From contig NZ_CP042305.1 in the NCBI RefSeq assembly GCF_007859675.1, forward strand, positions 3,596,001 to 3,660,000: a stretch of DNA of 64,000 bases. The letters run 5' to 3'. Under the pieces are notes generated by a model, which was given only the letters and a program-made list of their open reading frames with translations, made no database searches and had not been told where the DNA came from. Source of the stretch: Humibacter ginsenosidimutans. Its GTDB lineage: Bacteria; Actinomycetota; Actinomycetes; Actinomycetales; Microbacteriaceae. Both the position numbers and the translations under genes were made by a program. This document shows, piece after piece, positions 1 to 7,984 of the stretch; position 1 is the first letter of the stretch, and every line of letters begins with the position of its first letter.

Positions 1-1114
1 AGACCTGTTCAACGTCGACCTGCCGTGGTGGGTCTACGCGCTGGTGGCACTGGTGATCGTGGGCATCCTCGGTTACCGGCACATCGACGTAGGGGCCAAG
101 GTGCTGGCGACGCTGCTCACCGCCGAGGTGTTGATCCTGCTCATCCTCGCGGTGGCCGTGCTCATCAACGGCGGGCCCGAGCCGATCTCGTTCGCCTCGT
201 TCGCCCCGCAGAACGTGTTCTTCGCCGCGGGCAGCGGAGCCCTTTTCGTCTTCGGCTTCGGCGCCTACCTCGGTTTCGAGGGCACGGCCATCTACACCGA
301 GGAGGCGAAGAACCCGAAGCGCACAGTTCCGGCTGCCACCTACATCGCCATCACGTTCCTCGCCGTCTTCTACGCCTTCACGTTCTGGATGCTCACCGTC
401 GCGTTCGGCGCGAACGGCGTGCTGAAACTCGCGGCCGGCAACGACTTCCAGGACATGGTCTTCAACGCGGCGGGCTCCTACCTCGGCGCGTGGGCCTCCA
501 TCGTGATGCGCATCCTCATCGTCACGAGCTTCTTCGCCTGCCTGCTCGCGTTCCACAACGCGTGCTCGCGCTACCTGTTCTCGATGGGCCGCGAGCGGCT
601 GCTGCCGCGCGCCTTCGCCCGCACGCACGGCACGACGAGGGCGCCGCACGTCGCGAGCCTCGTGCTCACCGTGATCTCGCTGCTGGCCATCGTGGTGACG
701 ATCTTGACCGGCACTGATCCGTTCCTCGGCTTCGCGCTGCCGACCTACTCGATCGGCGTGGCGGGCCTGGTGTTCGCGCAGGCGGTCGCCGCGATCTCGG
801 TCGTCGGATTCTTCGCCCGCAACCGCAGAGGCCACAGCGTGTGGCGGGTGATCATCGCGCCGGCGCTCGGCGCGCTCGGGCTCATCGTCGGCTTCGTGCT
901 CATCGCCACGAACTTCGACCTGGTGACAGGGCTGGAGGGGCCGATCAACTGGATTCTGCTGTTGCCGACACCCGTGCTCTTCATCGGCGGCATCATCGCC
1001 GGATTCGTGCTGAAGGCCAAGCGACCGCAGCACTACGCTGAGCTCACCACCATCGCCACCGGCGGTGACGACGAGGCGAATGTCACCGAGCAGCAGGTCG
1101 CCGAGCAGCCCTGA
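1..1114 (+). CDS. APC-family amino acid/polyamine permease, C-terminal part
   Basis: This is the 3' end of a membrane permease whose reading frame is open from the first bases of the window, so the start lies outside. The visible part is about 370 residues and mostly hydrophobic, with around eight or nine membrane segments. The loop with GFEGTAIYTEEAKNPKRTVP matches the signature of the APC superfamily (proton- or sodium-coupled uptake of amino acids, polyamines or related amines at the cell membrane). The C-terminus is a short charged tail. A TetR regulator starts 18 bases downstream on the same strand, so the two are probably one transcript and the regulator may sense the transported amine or a product of it. 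The exact substrate cannot be read from sequence. Confidence 0.85.
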   Translation, partial: DLFNVDLPWWVYALVALVIVGILGYRHIDVGAKVLATLLTAEVLILLILAVAVLINGGPEPISFASFAPQNVFFAAGSGALFVFGFGAYLGFEGTAIYTEEAKNPKRTVPAATYIAITFLAVFYAFTFWMLTVAFGANGVLKLAAGNDFQDMVFNAAGSYLGAWASIVMRILIVTSFFACLLAFHNACSRYLFSMGRERLLPRAFARTHGTTRAPHVASLVLTVISLLAIVVTILTGTDPFLGFALPTYSIGVAGLVFAQAVAAISVVGFFARNRRGHSVWRVIIAPALGALGLIVGFVLIATNFDLVTGLEGPINWILLLPTPVLFIGGIIAGFVLKAKRPQHYAELTTIATGGDDEANVTEQQVAEQP

Positions 1115-1131
1115 ACGAATCGAGGTGCGCC

Positions 1132-1743
1132 GTGTCGGAGCAGCAGAAGCGAGCCCTGCGCCGCGCGGAACTCATCTCCGCGACGCGCAGGGTGGCAGGC
1201 CGGCACGGCATCCGCGGCACCAACGTGCGCGCCGTCGCCGCGGAGGCCTCGGTGAGCGCCGGCAGCGTGTTGTACTACTTCTCCAGCTTCGACGAGCTGA
1301 TGTACGCCACCGTCGAGGGTGTGCTCGAGGAGATGTACGAGCAGCGCCGCGTGATCGCCGAGCGGGAGGCGGAGCCGCGGGAGCGCATCCTCGCGCTCAT
1401 TCGTGCCGGTGTGCCCGATCACATCAGCGACGAGCTGCGCATGGCGTACGAGAGTGTGCCGCTGCTGCGGGAGGAACCGCGGTTCAGGCCGCTGCACCGT
1501 TCGATCGTTGAACGGCAGGTGATGCTCTACCGCAGCACCATCGAGGTGGGCGCGGCGCTCGGCGCCTTCGCCCCGACCGCGCCGATCGCCACGGTGGCCC
1601 GCAACATCGTGGCGCTCGAAGATGCCTACGACCTGTACCCGCTGATCGGGCTCGAGCATCCGACCGAGCTGTATCGCGCGAACATCGTGTCGTACGCGGA
1701 GCTCGCGCTGGGATGCTCGCTGACGGAGCAGTCGGCGGGGTAG
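1132..1743 (+). CDS. TetR-family transcriptional regulator (BetI-like)
   Basis: 203-residue DNA-binding repressor. The N-terminal 50 residues hold the TetR helix-turn-helix, with the typical run GSVLYYFSSFDEL where the recognition helix ends and helix 4 begins. The remaining all-helical part is the ligand-binding and dimer domain; its length and style resemble the BetI/YcdC type of C-terminal domain. The GTG start is supported by GAGG about 6 bases upstream, and it follows the permease stop by 17 bases. Co-transcription with the permease suggests local control of uptake, but no clear operator could be checked because the operon promoter is outside the window. Confidence 0.88.
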   Translation: MSEQQKRALRRAELISATRRVAGRHGIRGTNVRAVAAEASVSAGSVLYYFSSFDELMYATVEGVLEEMYEQRRVIAEREAEPRERILALIRAGVPDHISDELRMAYESVPLLREEPRFRPLHRSIVERQVMLYRSTIEVGAALGAFAPTAPIATVARNIVALEDAYDLYPLIGLEHPTELYRANIVSYAELALGCSLTEQSAG

Positions 1744-1786
1744 CGGCGGGAGAGTGGGGCCCACCGCCATCCGGCCGGGCGCCGGC

Positions 1787-2665
1787 TCAGCGGTCGAGCT
1801 GCCGCCGGAGGAATTCGCCTGCCGCGTGCAGGGAACCGCGGGAGGAGGCATCCGCCATCTCGCCGTGCTCGAAGCCGTGGTGTTCGCGTGGATACACGGT
1901 GAGCTCGACCTGCACGTCGGCCTCGGCCGCGCGGGCCGCGAGTCGCACCGCGTCGTCGAGCAGAACCTCGTGCGATCCGACGTGCACGGCCAGTGGCGGC
2001 AGTCCGGTGAGGTCGGCGAACGCCGTGCTGATGCGCGGGTCGCGGGCATCACAGCCGGCCAGGTAGTCGAGAGCGTCGGGGCGCAATGCGGCCTCGGACA
2101 GCACCGGATCGGCCGAGGCCTTCGTGGCGATGCTGCCACCGCTCAGGCTCAGGTCAGTCCATGGCGAGAGCACGACAGCGGCCGCCGGAAGAGGCTCGCC
2201 CGCGTCGCGCAGCGCGACCAGTGCGGAGAGCACGAGGCCGCCGCCGGCCGATTCGCCGCCGAACGCGATGCGATCGACTGGAACGCCCTCGTGAAGAAGT
2301 GCCCGATACGCGGTCAGCACATCGTCGAGGGGAGCGGGGAAGGGATGCTCCGGTGCCAGCCGGTACTCGACGGAGGCTGCCCTGATCCTTGCGCCGCGCG
2401 CGATGCCGCCCGCGAGTCCGACGGCGGCACGAGCGAAACCGGCGACGTAGGCGCCGCCGTGCACCCAGAGCAGCACGCCATCGTCGCGCACGCCCGGTGT
2501 GCGCACGTCGATCGCGGGGATGCCGTCGAGCAGCATGTCGGCGGTCGTCACGTCGGCGGCGACCGGTCGCACGCCGATGTCGTCGGCGTAGCGCTTTCGA
2601 AGGTCGAGCACCGCCGCGCTCGGCGCGTGTCCCGCGATGTCGCGATCGTCGAATGTGATGGTCAT
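1787..2665 (-). CDS. Alpha/beta hydrolase, hormone-sensitive lipase family esterase
   Basis: 292-residue cytoplasmic esterase. HGGA at residues 69-72 is the oxyanion-hole motif of the HSL (family IV) esterases, GESAGG around residue 137 carries the nucleophile Ser139, and the HHGF motif near residue 262 carries the catalytic His. The acid is probably Glu233 or Asp237 in the segment GSHEVLLDDA. The family hydrolyses short-chain esters of aromatic or aliphatic alcohols; the substrate here is unknown. The gene is divergent from a MarR regulator across a 132-base region containing a dyad, so the regulator very likely controls it. Use of GESAGG instead of the commoner GDSAGG is within family variation. 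Confidence 0.88.
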   Translation of the reverse strand: MTITFDDRDIAGHAPSAAVLDLRKRYADDIGVRPVAADVTTADMLLDGIPAIDVRTPGVRDDGVLLWVHGGAYVAGFARAAVGLAGGIARGARIRAASVEYRLAPEHPFPAPLDDVLTAYRALLHEGVPVDRIAFGGESAGGGLVLSALVALRDAGEPLPAAAVVLSPWTDLSLSGGSIATKASADPVLSEAALRPDALDYLAGCDARDPRISTAFADLTGLPPLAVHVGSHEVLLDDAVRLAARAAEADVQVELTVYPREHHGFEHGEMADASSRGSLHAAGEFLRRQLDR

Positions 2666-2751
2666 GTGGCTCTCCTCGCGTGCGTGTCGACAGCGATCCG
2701 GGCGTCGATCGCCGTGCGGATCGCTAATATGGGAACATTCATCCCGGGATG

Positions 2752-2769
2752 TATCTTCTTAGGAAGATA
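2752..2769. promoter_or_regulatory. Dyad in the esterase/MarR intergenic region, probable MarR operator
   Basis: Arms TATCTTC and GAAGATA are perfect inverted repeats around TTAG. The site lies about 30 bases upstream of the MarR start and 86 bases upstream of the esterase start, an ideal place for autoregulation and for control of the divergent gene. AT-rich composition stands out against the GC-rich surroundings. Binding by the adjacent MarR protein is inference. Confidence 0.6.
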
Positions 2770-2797
2770 ACTGGGAACAATATAACCAGGAATACAC

Positions 2798-3343
2798 ATG
2801 ATGTCCAGATCAGAGACGAAGCGACCTTCGACGGGTGTCGATGCGAGCAGCCCAGCGGCGCTGCCGGCAGAGGCGGCCGGCTCCGCGAGCCCGTTGGACA
2901 ACGCCGGCCTGCTCGCCGACCTCGTGACGGTGCAGATGCAGCTGTTCGAGGCGGTGGACAGGCGGCTGCGGGCCGAGCTCGATCTGTTGCTGATCGCTCT
3001 GCTTCCCCTGCGGTACATCGACCGCACGCCGGACTGTCGCGTTCAGGAACTCGCCGACGGCCTCGGGCTCACGGTCGGCGGTGCGAGCAAGTCCGTCGAC
3101 CGGCTGGAGCGCAGTGGCTGGGTCGAACGGGCGGCGCACCCGACCGACCGTCGGTCCTCGATACTGGAGCTCACGGAGGCGGGGAAGGGGATGCTGGCCA
3201 AGGGCCTGGCGATCGCCGCCGACGAGACTTCGCAGCGTCTCGGTCGCGCTCTGGATCCCGACCAGGTGGTCGAATTGGGCGGCATGCTCCGTCGCCTTCG
3301 CGTGGCGAACGCCGACTCGCAGCTCGACCCTCCGCGGCGCTGA
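2798..3343 (+). CDS. MarR-family transcriptional regulator
   Basis: 181-residue winged-helix regulator. Residues 1-40 are a Ser/Ala-rich low-complexity stretch, followed by the MarR fold: a helix-turn-helix around QELADGLGLTVGGASKSVDRLE and the wing DRRSSILELTEAG. The ATG is preceded by AGGAA; a second ATG follows immediately and is equally possible. MarR proteins are usually repressors released by small phenolic or lipophilic ligands. The gene is divergent from the HSL esterase and a clean dyad sits between them, so an esterase-substrate sensing role is plausible. Confidence 0.85.
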   Translation: MMSRSETKRPSTGVDASSPAALPAEAAGSASPLDNAGLLADLVTVQMQLFEAVDRRLRAELDLLLIALLPLRYIDRTPDCRVQELADGLGLTVGGASKSVDRLERSGWVERAAHPTDRRSSILELTEAGKGMLAKGLAIAADETSQRLGRALDPDQVVELGGMLRRLRVANADSQLDPPRR

Positions 3344-3385
3344 CAGCGCGCCGTCGCCAAGGCACGCGGGGGTGCCGGGCTGCCG

Positions 3386-4576
3386 TCAGGCCGGCTCGAG
3401 CACGTGTTGTGCGGCCATGATCGCGGCGCCCAGCACGCCACCGGTCTCGCCCGCCGCGGCCGGCACGATCTGCAGGTGCTGCGTCGCCAGCGGCGTCGAC
3501 TGCCGGTAGACCACCTCGCGGATGCCGGCGAGAAGGTGCTCTCCCGCACGCGCGATCGATCCGCCGACCACGATGACCGACGGGTTGAACAGGTTGACGC
3601 AGGTGGCGAGCACCTCGCCGAGGTCGCGACCGGCCTGCCGGATGCCCGCGACGGCATCCGCGTTGCCCGCACGTGCCAGCGCGAGCACGTCGGCGCTCGT
3701 CGCGGCTGGCGTGCCGCGCTCGGCGACGTACCGTGCGATCGCCGGACCGCTCGCGAGCGCCTCGAGGTCGGCGTCCTCGTCGCCGTGCCGCGGGGTGTCG
3801 CGGGTGAACGGCACGCGCACGTGGCCGAGGTCGCCGGCCGAGCCTGCGGCGCCGCGCTGCAGGCTGCCTCCCGCGATGATGCCGAGGCCGATGCCGGTCG
3901 ACACCTTGACGAACAGCAGATCGTCTTCGCGCGGCCATGACACGGCGTGCTCGCCGAGGGCGAGCACGTTCACGTCGTTGTCGACCAGCACGGGAACGTC
4001 GAACGTCTGCCTGATGAAGGCGGGAATGTCGAAGCGGTCCCAGCCGGGCATGATCGGCGGGTTGATCGGCATACCCGTCGAGTGCTCGACCGGACCTGGC
4101 ACGCCGACGCCGACTCCCGCCAGATCGCGTGCGGGGCGCCGGCTCGCCTTCAGCAGCCGCTTCGCCGTCTCCAGCGCCCAGCCGAGCACGCGTTCCGGGC
4201 CGTCCGCGATCGTCAGCGGCGCAGCCTCGGTGAGCAGCACCGTGCCCGCCAGGTCGGCGAGGGCGATCACCCCGTGAGTGGCTCCGAGGTCGACGGCGAG
4301 CACCACGCGCGCACCGGCGTTGAAGGTCACCCTCGCGGGAGGGCGTCCGCCAGAGGATGCCGCGTCGGCGGCGGCTGCGATGAGGTCGGCATCCATCAAG
4401 GCCTCGAGGCGTGCGGCGACGGTCGACCTCGCAAGCCCCGTCTCGTGCGCCAGCTGCGCCCTCGTGCGGGGCGTGCCGTCGCGGAGAACCGCGAGCAGGT
4501 CGGCGGAGTCTCTCGGCACGAGCGCGCCGGCGGAGGACTCGGCGGTGCGCGCTGTGGGGGGAGGCGGCACCGGCAT
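3386..4576 (-). CDS. ROK-family transcriptional repressor (NagC/XylR type) lacking the zinc motif
   Basis: 396-residue protein with an N-terminal winged helix (about residues 25-75, RAQLAHETGLARSTVAARLE) and a C-terminal ROK sugar-kinase-like domain. The ATP-fold motif VDLGATHG and the VDNDVN segment with the kinase-type Asp are present. The usual ROK zinc motif (CxCGxxGCxE) is absent: the equivalent stretch reads TPRHGDEDADLEALAS with no Cys. This favours a sugar-responsive repressor over an active kinase. It is divergent from the isomerase/dehydrogenase operon, and the space between holds paired repeats that fit an operator. The ATG start is set by GAGGG directly upstream, which is closer than normal for a ribosome site. 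Confidence 0.85.
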   Translation of the reverse strand: MPVPPPPTARTAESSAGALVPRDSADLLAVLRDGTPRTRAQLAHETGLARSTVAARLEALMDADLIAAAADAASSGGRPPARVTFNAGARVVLAVDLGATHGVIALADLAGTVLLTEAAPLTIADGPERVLGWALETAKRLLKASRRPARDLAGVGVGVPGPVEHSTGMPINPPIMPGWDRFDIPAFIRQTFDVPVLVDNDVNVLALGEHAVSWPREDDLLFVKVSTGIGLGIIAGGSLQRGAAGSAGDLGHVRVPFTRDTPRHGDEDADLEALASGPAIARYVAERGTPAATSADVLALARAGNADAVAGIRQAGRDLGEVLATCVNLFNPSVIVVGGSIARAGEHLLAGIREVVYRQSTPLATQHLQIVPAAAGETGGVLGAAIMAAQHVLEPA

Positions 4577-4579
4577 CCC

Positions 4580-4670
4580 TCGATTGAATCACACGGTCGA
4601 CGGTCGTCCGAAGTGTGACCGTGCCCGTGCAACTTTTGCTTGCACCGTGGCAAAAGTGTGGTTCAATCGA
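4580..4670. promoter_or_regulatory. Divergent ROK/isomerase promoter region with paired inverted repeats
   Basis: The element GTGTGRTTCAATCGA occurs once on each strand (4656-4670 on plus, 4580-4594 on minus; 14 of 15 bases agree), so each divergent promoter carries the same box facing its own gene. Between them, 4632-4639 (ACTTTTGC) and 4650-4657 (GCAAAAGT) form a perfect 8-base inverted repeat with a 10-base spacer, overlapping a TTGCAC that could be a -35 hexamer for the plus-strand operon. Likely target of the ROK repressor; binding is inference. Confidence 0.6.
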
Positions 4671-4756
4671 TTCGATCCCAATCACCACCGGCCGGGAACG
4701 TCGTGCGCGACAAGCGTTCGTCCCGACGCGACGCCCGGCTCTCGACGAGGAGAATC

Positions 4757-5506
4757 GTGACCACCTCACCCGTATCCGTGCAGCTCTACACCGTGCGCGA
4801 GGCGCTGCAGGATGACCTGCAGGGCACTCTGAACAAGCTCGCCGAAGCGGGCTACACGCAGGTTGAGCCCTTCGCCTTCACCGACTTCCCCGGACTCGGC
4901 GACGCGCTCGCCGCTGCCGGGCTCGCCGCCCCGACCACTCACGTGCACCTGCTCGGTGAGAGCGACGAGAAGATCGCCGAGATCTTCGACGCCGCGCGGG
5001 CACTGGGCATCCTCACCGTGATTGACCCCCACGTGCCCGCGGAGCGCTGGACCACGGCGGAGGACATCGACGAGACGGCCGCGCAGTTGAACCACGCGGC
5101 GACGATCGCCGCCGAGCACGGCGTGCGGGTGGGTTACCACAACCACGCGCACGAGTTCGAGAACAAGATCGAGGGACGCAACGCGCTCGAGTACTTCGTC
5201 GACCGGCTCGACCCCGATGTCGTCATCGAGCTCGACACCTACTGGGTGGCGGTCGGAGGCGAGAACCCCGTCGAGGTGCTGAAGCGCCTCGGCGACCGTG
5301 TGGTCGCCATCCACGTCAAAGACGGCCCAGGCACCAAGGAGACCAAGGACCAGGTCGCGGTCGGCAGCGGATCGCTGCCCGTGCGCGACATCATCGAGGC
5401 CGCCCCGAACGCGCTGCGAGTCGTCGAGCTCGACGACTCGAGAGACAACCGCTTCACCGCCGTGATCGACAGCATCGCGTTCCTCACGAAGGAGGGCCTG
5501 GCGTGA
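4757..5506 (+). CDS. Sugar phosphate isomerase/epimerase (AP-endonuclease-2 TIM barrel)
   Basis: 249-residue TIM-barrel enzyme of the xylose-isomerase-like superfamily (IolE/YcjR/IolI relatives). Metal-binding elements are visible: a Glu in the strand QVEPFAF, the GYHNHAHEF loop, the LDTYW Asp, and a late Glu in VVELDDS. Such enzymes epimerise or isomerise keto-sugars or inosose-like compounds. The GTG start is preferred because GAGGAGA lies just upstream; the frame stays open further upstream but across the promoter. It is first in an operon with two dehydrogenases, a pairing typical of oxidise-epimerise-reduce pathways for unusual glycosides such as 3-keto-sugars. Substrate unknown. Confidence 0.82.
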   Translation: MTTSPVSVQLYTVREALQDDLQGTLNKLAEAGYTQVEPFAFTDFPGLGDALAAAGLAAPTTHVHLLGESDEKIAEIFDAARALGILTVIDPHVPAERWTTAEDIDETAAQLNHAATIAAEHGVRVGYHNHAHEFENKIEGRNALEYFVDRLDPDVVIELDTYWVAVGGENPVEVLKRLGDRVVAIHVKDGPGTKETKDQVAVGSGSLPVRDIIEAAPNALRVVELDDSRDNRFTAVIDSIAFLTKEGLA

Positions 5507-6609
5507 GCGAGACCAAGAACGGACCGGTCGGCGTCGGCGTCATCGGCGCAGGCAACATCTCGACGCAGTACCTCACCAACCTGACGGCGTTCCCCGACGT
5601 CGACGTGCGGTTCGTCGCGGACATCGACCTCGGGCGCGCGGCCGAGCAGGCCGCCGCCTTCGGTGTTCCTGCGTCGGGCACCGTCGAGGAGCTGCTGGCG
5701 GATCCCGACATCGAGATCGTCGTCAACCTCACGATCCCGAAGGCTCACGCGGAGGTCGCCCTGCAGGCCGTCGCCGCCGGCAAGAACGTGTGGAGCGAGA
5801 AGCCCATCGCACTCGACCGGGAGAGCGGCCGCCGCGTGCTGTCGACGGCGCAGGCCGCCGGACTGCGGGTGGCATGCGCTCCGGACACGTTCCTCGGTGC
5901 GGGCATCCAGACCGCCCGCCGGCTGCTCGAGTCGGGGGCGATCGGTCGGCCCCAGACCGCGCTGACGCTGATGCAGCAGCCGGGACCGGAGTCGTGGCAT
6001 CCCAACCCCGCGTTCCTCTTTCAGGAGGGCGCGGGCCCGCTGTTCGACGTGGGTCCGTACTACGTGACGGCGCTCATCCAGCTGTTCGGCCCGGTCAAGC
6101 GGGTCGCGGCCGTCGCCTCGACGTCGAAGCCCGTGCGCACGATCGGATCGGGTCCGCTCGCCGGCCAGACCTTCGAGGTCACCGTGCCGTCGCACGTCAC
6201 CGCCGTCTTCGAGTTCGAGAGCGGCCAGACGTCGCAGAGCATCTTCAGCTTCGACTCCAAGATCTCGCGCACGCTGTTCGAGGTCACCGGGGTCGACGGC
6301 GCGCTCGAGGTGAACGACCCGAACATGTTCGTCGGCGACCTCGTGCTGCACGGTGACGGCGACCCGAAGACCATCGAGGTGGCGGGCGAGACCGCCGCGC
6401 GCGGCACCGGCGTCGTCGAGCTGGCCCGTGCCATTCGGGCGGGAGTGCCGGAGCGGGCCAGCGGTGAGCAGGCCTTCCACGCCCTCGACGTCATGGTCTC
6501 GACCATCGAGGCGGCGGAGCGCGGCGAGTGGGTCGACGTGGAGAGCACGTTCACCCCGACCCCCGTTCTGCCCGAAGGGTGGGACCCGGCGACGGCGACG
6601 CTCTCCTGA
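5503..6609 (+). CDS. Gfo/Idh/MocA-family NAD(P)-dependent oxidoreductase
   Basis: 368 residues. The N-terminal Rossmann fold starts with GVIGAGNIS and the family signature EKP appears as WSEKPIAL near residue 99, followed by the C-terminal alpha/beta dimer domain. These enzymes oxidise or reduce a hydroxyl of a sugar or cyclitol. The GTG start overlaps the isomerase stop as GTGA, indicating translational coupling, and the next dehydrogenase overlaps its own stop. It probably works with the isomerase on the same substrate. Confidence 0.87.
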   Translation: MSETKNGPVGVGVIGAGNISTQYLTNLTAFPDVDVRFVADIDLGRAAEQAAAFGVPASGTVEELLADPDIEIVVNLTIPKAHAEVALQAVAAGKNVWSEKPIALDRESGRRVLSTAQAAGLRVACAPDTFLGAGIQTARRLLESGAIGRPQTALTLMQQPGPESWHPNPAFLFQEGAGPLFDVGPYYVTALIQLFGPVKRVAAVASTSKPVRTIGSGPLAGQTFEVTVPSHVTAVFEFESGQTSQSIFSFDSKISRTLFEVTGVDGALEVNDPNMFVGDLVLHGDGDPKTIEVAGETAARGTGVVELARAIRAGVPERASGEQAFHALDVMVSTIEAAERGEWVDVESTFTPTPVLPEGWDPATATLS

Positions 6610-7724
6610 TGGCGAGCGGCACGGTGAAGGCGAGGGGCACGTCTTGGACGCTCGGCGTCGGCATCGTCGGCGGCGGCTTCATGGCCACGGTGCACTCCCG
6701 CGCGGCGCGAACCGCACGGGCCGGGCTCGTCGGCGTGGCGTCGTCGAGCGTCGAGCGCGCGGTCGCCGCGGCCAGGGAGCTCGGCATCGAGCACGCGTTC
6801 GGATCGCTGAACGACCTGCTCGCGGATGACCGCGTCGACGTCGTGCACGTCACGACGCCGAACGCGCTGCACGCGCAGCAGGCGCTCGCCGTGATCGAGG
6901 CGGGCAAGCACGTCGTCTGCGAGAAACCGCTGGCCACGACGGTGGCTGATGCCGAGCGGCTCACACAGGCCGCGGCATCCGCCGGCGTGACGGCCACTGT
7001 GCCGTTCGTGTACCGGTTCCATCCGCTGGTGCGGGAGGCTCGCGCGCGCTTCGCCTCCGGCGAGGCCGGACGTCTGCTGACGATCGACGGCAGCTACCTG
7101 CAGGACTGGCTGCTGTCGACCGACGACGACAACTGGCGCGTCGACGCGAAGGCGGGCGGGCGGTCCCGGGCGTTCGCAGACATCGGTTCGCACCTGGTCG
7201 ACCTCATCGAGTTCGTCACCGGCGACCGCGTGTCGAAGGTCGCTGCCACCAAGCGCACGTTCTTCGCCGACCGTGCGGAGCACAGCGACATCGCGACAGA
7301 GGATGCCGTCGCCGTCGCCGTGCAGACCGCAGGCGGCGCCATCGGCACGCTTCTCGTCTCCCAGGCCGCGCCCGGCCGCAAGAACAGGCTGCACCTCGAG
7401 CTGGCCGGCTCCACGGAGTCCGTCGCCTTCGATCAGGAGCAGCCGGAGACGCTGTGGGTGGGGCGTAGGCGCGGTTCGCTGCTGATCCCGCGGGACGCTG
7501 AACAGCTCGCACCGGATGCGGCCCGGCTGGTGACGACGCCGTCCGGGCATCCGCAGGGCTACCAGGACGCGTTCAACGCGTTCGTCGCCGACACCTACGC
7601 CGCGATCGCCGGTGCGGAGCCGGAGGGCCTGCCGCGGTTCGCCGACGGCCTGCGCGCTGCGCGGGTGACGGAGGCCGTGATCGACTCCGCCGAGGCCGGC
7701 ACCTGGGTCGACGTGGCGGCGTGA
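6609..7724 (+). CDS. Gfo/Idh/MocA-family NAD(P)-dependent oxidoreductase (second copy)
   Basis: 371 residues, a distinct family member from its upstream neighbour. Nucleotide-binding GIVGGGFMA, signature CEKPL near residue 106, and catalytic-region motif ADIGSHLVDL are all visible. The ATG overlaps the preceding stop as TGATG, so start choice is clear although the frame is open further upstream. As the last gene of the three-gene operon it could reverse or complement the first dehydrogenase. A 260-base gap with an iol promoter follows. Confidence 0.87.
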   Translation: MASGTVKARGTSWTLGVGIVGGGFMATVHSRAARTARAGLVGVASSSVERAVAAARELGIEHAFGSLNDLLADDRVDVVHVTTPNALHAQQALAVIEAGKHVVCEKPLATTVADAERLTQAAASAGVTATVPFVYRFHPLVREARARFASGEAGRLLTIDGSYLQDWLLSTDDDNWRVDAKAGGRSRAFADIGSHLVDLIEFVTGDRVSKVAATKRTFFADRAEHSDIATEDAVAVAVQTAGGAIGTLLVSQAAPGRKNRLHLELAGSTESVAFDQEQPETLWVGRRRGSLLIPRDAEQLAPDAARLVTTPSGHPQGYQDAFNAFVADTYAAIAGAEPEGLPRFADGLRAARVTEAVIDSAEAGTWVDVAA

Positions 7725-7911
7725 GCAGCCACTCTGCGTGACCCGACGGAGCCGCTCGTGCAGAACTCTGCGTGAGCGGCTCCGCCGGCTCCGCAGCAGC
7801 CCGTCATGCGCCGACCCCGCCTTCCGGGCGACCTGCCTCCGAGTCGACCCAGCGCCGGGCGAGCCGGCGTGCGCAGACAGGGCGTACTCCCCGCAAAGGC
7901 GTGATGTAAGT

Positions 7912-7924
7912 ATGTCATTACAAA
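7912..7924 (+). promoter_or_regulatory. Putative iol operator before iolC, ATGTCATTACAAA
   Basis: This matches ATGTCNNNACA(A/T)A, also found before iolE and before the GntR gene. The core TGTCATTACA is a TGT-N4-ACA dyad. It lies about 60 bases upstream of iolC in an AT-richer patch, consistent with the operon promoter. The rest of the gap from the preceding dehydrogenase (about 190 bases) shows nothing else recognisable. Confidence 0.6.
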
Positions 7925-7984
7925 CTGCGGATTTCGTGTATCGTGGTGACACCAGCAGCGGAGAGAAAGCAGTGCGGTGCGCAG

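Noticed and set aside
1754..2770. 338-codon plus-strand frame antisense to the esterase
   Set aside because: No family features; the opposite strand encodes a complete HSL esterase with catalytic motifs.
4620..4680. Possible tRNA because of a GTTCAATCGATTCGA stretch
   Set aside because: No acceptor or anticodon arms can be formed; the sequence is better explained as promoter boxes.
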